Below are positions 37,315-46,990 of a stretch of 64,000 nucleotides of DNA, piece after piece; position 1 is the first letter of the stretch; the number at the start of each line of letters is the position of its first letter. The position numbers and the translations under genes are program-made. The notes under the pieces were generated by a model. That model had not been told where the DNA came from, searched no databases, and was given only the letters and a program-made list of their open reading frames with translations. The DNA comes from Albugo candida. Taxonomy: Eukaryota; Oomycota; Peronosporomycetes; Albuginales. The stretch covers positions 1 through 64,000 of the forward strand of contig JBDOQK010000040.1 of NCBI GenBank assembly GCA_040437565.1, given 5' to 3'.

Positions 37315-37410
37315 AAAAAAAGATACTTTTTTTAACCAATTAGAAAGGACCACCTAAAAATAGATAATTGTTTTAGCCAATTAGAAAGGACCATTTGAAA
37401 ATAGATAGTG
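37315..37410. repeat. Short tandem repeat inside the transposon's left end
   Basis: The words aaccaattagaaaggacca and agccaattagaaaggacca, each followed by a variant of cctaaaaatagat, repeat about every 50 bp. They lie downstream of the transposase stop codon. Subterminal repeats of this kind can be transposase binding sites, but that is conjecture here. Confidence 0.6.
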
Positions 37411-37674
37411 TGTTAGAAATCTGATATAGACTTAAATATTTTCTTTGTTGGTTATGTGAATATCTGTAATCTAGTTTAAAAGTGCATTAACGTTCATAAG
37501 AGCAGAGGCTGGAATGCGACGGTGTGAACGGTACTTCTTCACTGCATATTCGGCAGCTTTTCCAGTGAGATTTTTACGGTAGACATCCATGTACCGCTGT
37601 GTCTTGCATGCAAATCGGCGAATTGTTGTCAAGCTGATTGAGGATATGGCAGAGGGGGCAGTTTCTTGCAAGCC

Positions 37675-38026
37675 AGCCCAGGAGTAACTGCAGTGCTACC
37701 ATATGTACTGCTTTGCGGCGCCCCAAAAGTTCTCAATGTAGTTCAACTCGCAATGAAATTTGGGGTAAAATATAATTTTATGCCCAGCTGCTGTAATCAC
37801 NNNNNNNNNNNNNNNNNNNNNNNNNNNNNNNNNNNNNNNNNNNNNNNNNNNNNNNNNNNNNNNNNNNNNNNNNNNNNNNNNNNNNNNNNNNNNNNNNNNN
37901 AGCCCAGGAGTAACTGCAGTGCTACCATATGTACTGCTTTGCGGCGCCCCAAAAGTTCTCAATGTAGTTCAACTCGCAATGAAATTTGGGGTAAAATATA
38001 ATTTTATGCCCAGCTGCTGTAATCAC
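37675..38026. repeat. Gap 37,801-37,900 with 126-bp identical flanks (assembly overlap)
   Basis: Bases 37,675-37,800 equal 37,901-38,026. The duplication gives the transposase two copies of its Glu motif and is artificial. Confidence 0.9.
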
Positions 38027-38269
38027 CTCCTCAAATAATCCACGCTGGCCACGAAATCTGGCTGTTGGGACATGACAGTGCGAGCGCAGTAAGAAAGAGT
38101 ATCAGAGCATCTGACATCACTTGGGCAAACCAAACTTAAGCTAGGTTGCCAAAGATCACGTTCGCTTAAAACAGCCTTGATTCCCTTTGGTTTACCACGT
38201 AGTTCCTCATTCTCATAATCGTCTGAATAAACCATGCTCTGAGGCACATTGTCTGCATAAGTCGTTGGC

Positions 38270-38335
38270 CTTGAGAAAAGTACAGATTAATTAATTGTTT
38301 ACAGTAACTACGGTGATGATTTATTTAAATCATAC
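38270..38335 (-). other. 66-bp intron in the transposase gene
   Basis: On the minus strand the segment begins gtatgattt and ends cttttctcaag. Removing it joins conserved transposase segments (GPGGKQPKM to ADNVPQSMV) in frame. The pyrimidine-rich 3' end supports a real spliceosomal intron. Confidence 0.75.
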
Positions 38336-40098
38336 CTCATTTTCGGTTGTTTTCCACCAGGGCCAAGGTTCATTCTCTTTGCAACAAGTGCATCACCAGC
38401 AAAAGCAGCATGACTGGTTGCATTGTCGAAGGCAATAAAGCTTGAGCTCCAGGAAATTGAGCATTGAAGATTGGAATAGCTTTGTCACGGAATTGTGCAT
38501 GCAGATGCTCTGCTGTTCACCAGCGATCGTTATTCTTTCCAGGCTTTATGTAAAAACAGCACTCTTTTGGCACATCAGTATACTCAAGCTGCTTTGCTTC
38601 AGCTAGCGCCAAGCGCCCGCAACATCAGTCAAAAACTCGCTAACGTGAAAGGAACGTCCTTGTCCTTTTTTTCGCAATGGCTGCTCTCCCTCCGGCAGCC
38701 AGAGTTTCTTTTGACCATCATTTGCTGGAAAAACACTCTCATCATACGTAACAAGTATCAATGGTTCCACACCATCTGCGGGACGCGCCATAACTTCCAT
38801 ATTTTCACCAGAGAAAAATTGAAAACCTATGGTTAATGCCTCCATTAGTGCAAGAAACTCATGTCGGTATGCCACAACATCAGCACGCTCACGTCCATCA
38901 ATGTAGAGACCTTTGCGGACCACTGGAATGCCAAGCTTCATTTCTTTCACCCATCGCATAGCAGTTCGGGAGGATATTGTTGGTGGTAGTGCATAACCGA
39001 GGGAAGGGAGAATCACATCATTAATGTGAATTGTAAGGTTGGTGATGTCAACTGCTAATTTATTTTTCCGTAAATAGGTCTGTAATTGCCCCACAATGTC
39101 CTCATCCCACATAAACGACCAACTCTTTGCGTGTTTTTCTTGTCGGGACATTGCAAGCTTGTGGTCCTTTAGAAATGCACGTGCCCATGTGCGTAAAGCA
39201 CGTGAGAAGTATGGGACCTTTCCAATGGCTGTGGTGACAAAGTCGCTTGCGCTCGTGCGACTTCTCCCATTTTTGTAAAGACGCAGATACAAACTCAAAG
39301 CTTGCACGCGTAGCTGCTCTGCCCCATTCAGCTTCTTTGCTTTGTCAATTTTGACAATCTTGACAATCTTTGCCAATTCTTCTATTGCACTGTCAAGGCT
39401 CCCCTCTTCCCTCAGGCTATCTTCAACATCGTCACTTTCGAAATTTTCGGCAACAGAACCTCCTGCTGTCACAGGCTCTTGCCGCATGAAATAGCTGGTC
39501 AGCTTTCGTGAACCTTATGCTGCCTTGCGTTGATTCTGTTTGTGACGTCGGCGTGTCCGTGGTGAATCACCACCATAACGAAATGGGCGGTTGGTAGTTG
39601 GTACTGGAGCAATAAGAGCTAGTGACATTGCCGCCTCCAACTGTTCAACTGCATCTTCAGTCTGCACTTCTTCCTTGTCACTTGTTGGTTCCTCTCCAAA
39701 AATTTCATTCTCCATGTCACTATTATCTATATTGTTTCCACTGTCAGGATCCTGTGGTAATGGTGGTGAACTGTGATGACTTTTTTTTGCGTTTCTGGCA
39801 TTCTGCAAGTGTTTTTTTTGCGCTTTGATAGTTGTACCATGTTGCCTAGCGAATGTTTTTTTCTGTTTAGAATGTTTGAGGGTGTTGGTTATGTATCTAC
39901 TGTATGTAGTCTACATATATATCTACATAGGTGTCCACCCTATAGTTTCGCATTACATATTAATATCGGATTCCGATTGGTTCACAAAGCAGGTATTTCT
40001 CACGTGATTGGTTCACAAAATAGGTTTTTGTCACGTTAGAAGTATACTCTGCATGAAATAGATTTTTGGAAATTTGGCCGCAAAAATATGGGGGTGTC

Positions 40099-40118
40099 GG
40101 TTATAGGTGTCGTGCACT
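40099..40118 (-). repeat. Right terminal inverted repeat of the DDE transposon
   Basis: Reads ggttataggtgtcgtgcact, the exact inverse complement of the left TIR; a TA dinucleotide follows after one base. Confidence 0.9.
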
Positions 40119-40486
40119 ATACATAGACATTAATTGCGTCACGTGATTATATCATATATTATATTATATCAGAGAACAGCGATTTTACCAGCGGTGCCAT
40201 TCACTGATCCGCTAATATCTCATCCAATCCACCAATTATCTACCACTACTCCATCTGCATCCTCTATTTCCACCAATCCCAAACCTCCACCAACCCAATA
40301 TCATCCAGGCACAACCACCCATTCATTCTAATTTTGTGGATTGCATACCACCAAAGCGCCCAATAAGTATCGAAAAGTCGTCCAGCTTCGTCTACAGATT
40401 TCATGAGTTTCGACCAAGAAAAAGAGCTTTTCAACGAATAGACTCGAAAACTGCATACAGTCTCACTATGCTGACAACAAAATGCG

Positions 40487-40543
40487 GTACGTGCGTTCTC
40501 CTTTCTCCGAATTTTTCATCTGATTCCATTCTTCCAATTTCAG
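40487..40543 (+). other. Candidate 57-bp intron upstream of the KH gene
   Basis: The segment begins gtacgtgcg, ends ttccaatttcag, and is pyrimidine-rich throughout. It could be an intron in the 5' part of the multi-KH gene. The flanking exon frame (MLTTKC before; KGKEIDENIRILL after) is unconfirmed because the gene changes frame again downstream. Confidence 0.4.
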
Positions 40544-40629
40544 TTAAAAGGTAAAGAAATCGATGAAAATATTCGTATTTTATTGAAAAATCCTTTAAAA
40601 CGACCGAAAATCACACACTTAAAATCGAA

Positions 40630-42575
40630 ATGGAAATGGAAACGTTAGAACTCCCTCGTACGACCACATCGATGTCCTTAAACGATGAGAATACAATTCT
40701 CTGCGAGCTCCAAAGTCTCGAAGAGAAGAGAGAACGGTTCAACGATATGTCATTTTCCAGAAATCCATCGACACAATGAAACAGACGCGAGCGGAATTGA
40801 TGGAACAGCACGAAGCAAACACATTCGAATGCGATCGTATCGAATCAAAGCTGAAGAAAATCGCATTAGCACAAGAAATTGGCGTGCCGACGTGTGATTT
40901 TGTGACAGTAAAAGTAAGCATTTCCGACGATATAATTGGTCGCACGTTCTTTGAAGAAAAAAATGGCGTTGTTGGAAGAGATACAAAGTACATGTCACGT
41001 TCTCCTGGAATATCATCCGAATGAACCGATTCTGAGTGTGTGGGGAACGCCAGAGAACGCACAAATCGCTTTGGAGCACATTGAAGACGTCAAATTAGTA
41101 TCCACACATACGTTTGGCTTGCATCCCGACACGATTCAATTGCTTCTCTTTCAAAAATGTAAGAATCTGCACGCCATAGAAACGACACACGGCGTACGAC
41201 TTCATTTGAATCGGACCGAAGGCACTCTCACACTTAACACATCGCCTGCGAAATTGCAACGTATCGAAACATCCATCGACGAACTCAATCAAATGAGTAA
41301 AGAAATTCCCATTTCCGCTGACATCGTACCGCAATTAATTGGGAAGAAGGGCGAGACGATAAATCGGTTGATGGAGGACACAGAGGCGCTTAGGAAGATT
41401 GATAGTGTCGCCAATATCGTTCGATGCTATGGAACGTATGAGATTGTCGCCAAAGCTCAATTATTTGTGACGCAATTGATCGAAATGAAAACCAAACGCG
41501 AGCGATACTTTGAAGCAAATGATAAAAATGAGTTTCCAACGTTGAAAAATGAGTTCAAGTTTGCATTCTTTGCCGCGTTTTTCGTGTCGGAAAAGGGAAA
41601 ACAGCTCAAAATGCTTCGAGGAAATGCATCCGATGTGAGAATCAAAGAAGAACAGAGAATCCAAGGGAACGGAACGCCCGACCAAATAGCACAAGTGGAG
41701 ACGGCATTACGAGATCGATTTTACGCTTTTGAGACGCAGCATTGGACCCATTATGTCGCCGATGCTCACCATATCAGTTTGATTGTCGGGAAGAATGGAA
41801 GTATGAACAAACAGATTGAGAAAAGTTGTGAAGGAATGATACATTTCGACACGTATAAGCAGCATATTTGCATCTTCGGAGAATCCATTAAGATGATCGA
41901 ACGCGCTCGACTTTCGATAATGGATATAATCTATCGGAATCAGTGATCAGTGTGCATGACAATGCTCCATATCGCAAGACTTTTACTGAGTGAGGAATTT
42001 CCCAAACTGATGGAAATTGAAAAAGCGACAACGTGCAGAATTTCCATCCAAATGCCTTCCGATCGCGAAACCACAGCGACACATCGCCTCGGTGTCAGAA
42101 TTGTATTGCAGGGCTCCAGCCGTTTTGATTTTGGCGGCTAAACATGCCCTCAGATTGTTTGAAAGCGATCATACGGTGTTTTATCTTCCATTGGATGTCG
42201 ATGAGATTCCGATAATTGTAAGGAGAAACGATATCGCAAATTGCCGACGCGACTGGAGCTCGTCTTCGTGTGATCCGAGAGCACCAAGCTGCGGAGTTGG
42301 AGATCATTGGCACTGCAATTCAAGTTGGGAATGCTCGAGTACAAGTCTATGAGATTCTTCAAACGCATTATCAGAGAGTACTCGATCTTGACTCGTTATC
42401 GATTGCGTGTTTGATTGGGAAGAAAGGAGAATGGATCAAAGCGCTGCGTGAAGAACATTTAGCCACAACTATTTCTATATCGGTGAAACTTGGACACGTA
42501 CGCGTCAAAGCAAATGCATCGGAACCCTTGGATGCATGTGTGCATGCGATCCTCAATGTGCTCTATACGATTTAG
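40630..42575 (+). pseudogene. Multi-KH-domain (vigilin-like) RNA-binding protein, frame interrupted
   Basis: An N-terminal coiled-coil stretch (LNDENTILCELQSLEEK, then TRAELMEQHEANTFECD) is followed by about six KH-like units. These lie near 40,915-41,080, 41,305-41,480 (GKKG loop in LIGKKGETINRL), 41,550-41,720, 41,750-41,920 (GKNG in LIVGKNGSMNKQI), 42,170-42,345 and 42,390-42,575 (GKKG in CLIGKKGEWIKAL). KH domains bind single-stranded RNA through the GxxG loop; vigilins carry many in series. The longest frame is 40,936-41,946. The reading frame changes near 40,750, near 40,958 at an A-run, near 42,110 and near 42,225, and an in-frame TGA lies at 41,944-41,946. Sequencing errors at homopolymers or true decay are both possible. 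It may extend further, since coding-like codons continue to about 42,880, where it meets the convergent secreted-protein gene. Confidence 0.7.
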
Positions 42576-42883
42576 ATGGAGACATTAGCGATTCCCGATG
42601 GTTTCAAGTTCGATTTCCTATCGATTTTTTAGTACATCCGTCAATCCCACCGTCTGCAGATATGAAATTGGTTGGACACTGTGACAGAAGACAATGCAGA
42701 TGTTTTACATATACATGATAAAGAGAAGCAGTACTTTCAAATTATAAATAAGAAAATGGCTACAAGGTCAGCAATTTGAACTACATTGGCCACAATATGT
42801 TGATGATAAGAATGCAGATTAGTTTGCGGCAATTATCTTTGAAGGGCTCAATGATAGTCTGATGAAGCAATCGTTGGTGGCTC

Positions 42884-44206
42884 CTAAATATCCCCAGCTT
42901 TCTCTATTTCAATCGTATAGACTGCACCACTTCTCTTTAGTCGGATCCCTGCTTCCTGCATTCGCTCAATACCAACCGTCCAATCGTCTCCTTCCTCAAC
43001 CTGTGTTATTTGTGAGCGGAAAATCAAAAGTCCGAAAGTATCGTCGTCACCCGTGAAATATATATAATACGGCACTCGGCATGCAGCAAAGCGTTTGGGT
43101 GCTTTCACGCCTGGAGCTAAACTAAAATAGACAAATTCATCTTGTTCTCCTTTGTTGAATGTATATATGCGTTTTATCGGCAGTCGCCAGTGTTTGAGGC
43201 CGTTGTTGTAATATGCAGTTGCTTCCGCGGGTGTTCTTTGGTAATCATCCGTACGACCAGGCTGTTTAGCTAACAGGTAATTCGGAGAAATTGAAATTTG
43301 GCCATTCTCAAATACGAAGAGAGTATTTAAGCACTCACTCATATCTATATTTGGTTCAAGTGAAATATCCACAGTGATAGATCTCATGTTGAGGTTCTCA
43401 TCGTCATAGGTTTCGCACTCAAACGTCGAATACTCTCCCAGTTTGAGCCATGANNNNNNNNNNNNNNNNNNNNNNNNNNNNNNNNNNNNNNNNNNNNNNN
43501 NNNNNNNNNNNNNNNNNNNNNNNNNNNNNNNNNNNNNNNNNNNNNNNNNNNNNGCACCACTTCTCTTTAGTCGGATCCCTGCTTCCTGCATTCGCTCAAT
43601 ACCAACCGTCCAATCGTCTCCTTCCTCAACCTGTGTTATTTGTGAGCGGAAAATCAAAAGTCCGAAAGTATCGTCGTCACCCGTGAAATATATATAATAC
43701 GGCACTCGGCATGCAGCAAAGCGTTTGGGTGCTTTCACGCCTGGAGCTAAACTAAAATAGACAAATTCATCTTGTTCTCCTTTGTTGAATGTATATATGC
43801 GTTTTATCGGCAGTCGCCAGTGTTTGAGGCCGTTGTTGTAATATGCAGTTGCTTCCGCGGGTGTTCTTTGGTAATCATCCGTACGACCAGGCTGTTTAGC
43901 TAACAGGTAATTCGGAGAAATTGAAATTTGGCCATTCTCAAATACGAAGAGAGTATTTAAGCACTCACTCATATCTATATTTGGTTCAAGTGAAATATCC
44001 ACAGTGATAGATCTCATGTTGAGGTTCTCATCGTCATAGGTTTCGCACTCAAACGTCGAATACTCTCCCAGTTTGAGCCATGATTTGGCAAACTTTTTAT
44101 TCACACAAATAACACCATTTTCAGGGAGGGCGCATTTCGCATATGAATGCACAAAATGACATATGGCTTGAACAACCAGGTAGACTTGAATCCGGAAAAT
44201 GTACAT
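42884..44206 (-). CDS. Secreted protein of unknown function, paralogue D (about 230 aa after removing the gap artefact)
   Basis: The gene starts MYIFRIQVYLVVQAICHFV at 44,206. The nearest upstream ATG at 44,257 would put 17 polar residues before the signal, so I prefer the inner start. The signal peptide ends HSYA-KC; the mature protein begins KCALPENGVIC, like paralogue C. Further features are EYSTFECETYDDE, an aromatic stretch (VYFSLAPGVKAPKRF), YYIYFTGDDDTFG and the C-terminal GAVYTIEIEKAGDI. The frame runs through the gap at 43,454-43,553 because 530 bp are duplicated on both sides. Counting the overlap once gives 231 codons including the stop, close to paralogues B and C. It converges on the KH gene with almost no spacer. 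The function is unknown. Confidence 0.78.
   Translation of the reverse strand: MYIFRIQVYLVVQAICHFVHSYAKCALPENGVICVNKKFAKSWLKLGEYSTFECETYDDENLNMRSITVDISLEPNIDMSECLNTLFVFENGQISISPNYLLAKQPGRTDDYQRTPAEATAYYNNGLKHWRLPIKRIYTFNKGEQDEFVYFSLAPGVKAPKRFAACRVPYYIYFTGDDDTFGLLIFRSQITQVEEGDDWTVGIERMQEAGIRLKRSGXXXXXXXXXXXXXXXXXXXXXXXXXXXXXXXXXXSWLKLGEYSTFECETYDDENLNMRSITVDISLEPNIDMSECLNTLFVFENGQISISPNYLLAKQPGRTDDYQRTPAEATAYYNNGLKHWRLPIKRIYTFNKGEQDEFVYFSLAPGVKAPKRFAACRVPYYIYFTGDDDTFGLLIFRSQITQVEEGDDWTVGIERMQEAGIRLKRSGAVYTIEIEKAGDI
42924..44083. repeat. Gap 43,454-43,553 with 530-bp identical flanks (assembly overlap)
   Basis: Bases 42,924-43,453 equal 43,554-44,083. This doubles most of secreted gene D and makes a false 457-codon frame. 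It is the largest such artefact in the window. Confidence 0.92.
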
Positions 44207-44399
44207 TATTGTGAGAAAATGTGTTCTGAGGGGAGAAGATTCGCAAATGAGAGACAATGATCAGATTTCAAGCTTCTGGAATTTTTTGAAATGAATGGCA
44301 GAGAGCGCTTGTGAATGATACGGTGGCAATACAAGACTTAGTCGGGGATAGGCTTGTCATATGCTGTATATATTACGATAAACAGAAAGTGTTGCATTG

Positions 44400-44440
44400 T
44401 AGCACGGAGCATAAAAAGGTCACATTCGATTTACACTTTC
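44400..44440. repeat. Satellite-edge remnant upstream of secreted gene D
   Basis: The segment ggtcacattcgat near 44,416 matches the cgtcacattcgat of the 99-bp unit, and the preceding agtgttgcattgta matches the left border of satellite array 2. No full unit follows. Confidence 0.5.
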
Positions 44441-46229
44441 CAAGGTTAATCAATTGACAAAGAATTCGGCATCCAGAGGACCGATCGTCTTATTGCGGCT
44501 CATGACGAACGAAAACATTTCTTTGTACAGCTCCAAGAGCATAAGGGGCACTGCTAATATACATGAGATAATCTCAGATACTCGAGCTTTGATAGACGAG
44601 TACCAGCTCAACTAGTCGAGTGCTCAATAGTTCGGGAACATTCGCTTCCCACTTTCGCTAAAGCTTGAGCTGTCGAGTTGCTGTCGATAATGCCCGAATA
44701 AAAGTTCAATCATGCCGTCTCCAGCTTTATTTCCGTTCTGTTCGTGGACACATAACAAAATCTACGTGCTACGAAATCCCCCCGGAAGGCATCATACTGA
44801 TCAGGTGACCTTACATTTTCCATCAAATGATCAAGTGCGATGGATAACTCAATCTTGAGACTCTTATCGTCCATATAATCAATTCACACGGTAATGCTAG
44901 TATATACAGCAATATAATGTGAAGATCTTGAATTATTTCCAGACGTTTCAATCTTACAAATGCAAATGCAAACTTGCAATAACTCTTCTCAAAACGCTTC
45001 TCTTCCATCATGCCTCTATGTGAATGAGCGCATACCAAATGGAATGTGAAATCGAAGATTTATTCTCGCTGAGTAATGGGGTACCATTTGACGTCCAGCG
45101 TGTGATTTGTCCTTGATGTATAATACCGAAGGAGAAACTCAAATAAGGGTATCATTGGAAAATGATCTAGCTGATTAAGTCGAGGTGATTTCGAGATTCC
45201 GAACAAGTGTTCACACGCGAGCATACTTCCAAGTGGCGCAATAGCATCTCGCGATTTGAATTGACGAGAATTGCGTCTTCGTGATGTCTAGCAGTGATGT
45301 GTCAAGCGAACAAACATTAATTGCTGTGTGCAACTGTAGCGATTACATGGAAAGAATCCTTCTTTTTATCAGGTCCTTGAGTGAACGTAAAAAATTACAC
45401 TGTCTGTCCTTGAAAGGATGCAGGCGGGTAAGCTACCTCACTCCGAAATAACCAACGATGAAGACTAATCGGTGAAGATATTACCTCTTTTTCCTGGTAA
45501 GGCAGCAACTATCGTAGTTGGGGACCTGAGAGAAGCTAAACAAACGTAGATGTGCCATTGGAAGCTTTTACAGTAGAAAGTGGATACTTCGAGTAAGAAT
45601 GCAATCACAAACGTCGCAATTCATTAGCGTTTCAATTTTACATATCACAAATCACAAGACCACGCCCACTACATATCCGACCGCTTTCTACGAGCATTTG
45701 AATCCGACTCCTAAGTATGAGCCCAAACTAAAAGTTTAGGAGCATATCCCATCAAATAAAGGTATTATCACTAAGTTCCCGAAACAGAATCTTCCCTAGT
45801 CTTTTCCTGTATAGTAACAATCCTAGCTTATTGCATTTTCCCGCTATATTGAAGCTTTTCGGCGTATATGGCAGTCATGAGGCGTAGAGAAGCCAACCTA
45901 ACGTATTTGATGGAGACGGCTCCGTCCGCTTGAGATATACCGTTAGAAATAGTCGGTTCGTCAGTCTAATGCTATCGGAACCCTGCTACGAATAATTTCG
46001 GAACACAGCGATCAAACGTAGCACAATTACGCTAAAACCAATCAGATCAAGTGTCTGCTATTTTTCACTCGTTTTTAACAAACGGTGCACGGCACTTACA
46101 GCCATCAATGGGTGAGTTGGGTGGACAAATTCTGCAAATTCTCCAATATATAGCGATCCCACTACCTGTTTGAGACACACCCATACTGAACGAGGATTTG
46201 CCACTGCATCCAAGCTTCTCCTCTTCCGT
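44441..46229. other. No gene recognised
   Basis: Only frames of about 70 codons or fewer are present. I see no recognisable repeat or domain. Confidence 0.45.
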
Positions 46230-46990
46230 GCCCTAGACTCCAAAATCCCGCGTCCATCCAAACGACCAGAAATTCAAGGCTAGTTTCAAACTCGCTGTGA
46301 TAAGTACGCGTCGAAAGATGGAGAATCGTGCATTGCCCTTGTCCGAGCTCGACAGTTGTAATTCAGATAACGAATCCTTGGGTCTGAGTGAGGTTTGGGA
46401 CGCTTCAAAACAATAAGGTGAAAGTGCTGCAGAAAACATCCCAATGATATTTCTGGTGGCATTGAGAGCCACGCACCCAGACGCGTCGAGGAATGTCCTT
46501 CGCCCTATGATGGTTACTCGGCGCGCACTGTAAGACGGAAACCACCGAAAGTGGTCGCGCTGCCACTGGTTACTGGCATATGACTAAGTACTGGGAAACT
46601 GGTGAATTGAACACAAACCAGGCCGATGAAGCGCAAATAACGATTATCGCAACTGTTCAGGATCTTAAATCAGAAAGTGACGAAAAAGAAGAGTCTCTGT
46701 GGTCAGAAAGAGCACTGCACTGTACACTGTCGTTGACCAGCTGATGACAGGGATAAACCCGTATCTCCAGCAAACTCAAGTAGTGGTGGACCGTGGGATT
46801 GCTGTTTTGTTTCACTTGCATCTGCGGGAGGCAGGTGAAGGACTCCTGGAAACAAGTCAGCTGGTCGATGAGGGTGCCAGCGGAGGAATTAGGCACACAC
46901 ATTGTGTCCGCTCTTGGGCGCAAACATTCCTAAAGATGAAGATTGAACCCATTGTCACTTTTTCCTCATACGAGACGCACTGAAAGTCAA
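46230..46990 (+). pseudogene. Decayed coding region of unknown identity
   Basis: Coding-like plus-strand patches lie in different frames: FKASFKLAVISTRRKMENRA with LSELDSCNSDNESLGLSEVW (about 46,270-46,415), RVEECPSPYDGYSARTVRRK (about 46,478-46,537), then ELNTNQADEAQITIIATVQ with DLKSESDEKEESLW (about 46,605-46,700). The composition (acidic, Ser-rich) looks like a host protein. No domain is recognised and no start or end can be set. Confidence 0.35.

Larger units (their letters stand above)
37471..39808 (-). pseudogene. DDE transposase with one intron, interrupted
   Basis: The N-terminal 97 codons (39,808-39,515) are acidic and Pro-rich, and end at an in-frame TAA. The same frame then continues (MRQEPVTAGG from 39,487) to 38,603. 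The catalytic core is recognisable: VTYDES as the first Asp motif near 38,740, AFDNATSHAAF as the second near 38,430, and FHCELNYIENFWG as the Glu motif near 37,730-37,760. A 66-bp GT-AG intron (38,270-38,335) joins KPKMR to TYADNVPQSMV. The C-terminus has KKYRSHRRIP and stops near 37,471. This layout (PQSM, KGIK, CELN-IE-WG, SHRRIP) is that of a DDE transposase family I know from fungi. Besides the in-frame stop, the stretch at 38,430-38,600 changes frame, and the gap duplicates the Glu motif. Confidence 0.8.
37082..40119 (-). mobile_element. DDE DNA transposon with TIRs and TA target site (IS630/Tc1/mariner-like)
   Basis: A perfect 20-bp inverted repeat (agtgcacgacacctataacc) lies at 37,083-37,102 and, inverted, at 40,099-40,118. 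TA dinucleotides flank both ends (37,080-37,081 and 40,120-40,121), the target site used by Tc1/mariner-type elements. The element carries one transposase gene on the minus strand. The outermost bases differ (C at the left, T when the right end is read inward). The 3,038-bp span includes the gap at 37,801-37,900 and a 126-bp artificial duplicate, so the true length is about 2.8 kb. It sits about 0.5 kb upstream of the multi-KH gene. Sharp, identical TIRs suggest fairly recent insertion. Confidence 0.85.

Noticed and set aside
42884-44257. A 457-residue protein with two identical halves
   Set aside because: The halves are exact copies meeting at a 100-N gap; this is a contig overlap, not an internal duplication.
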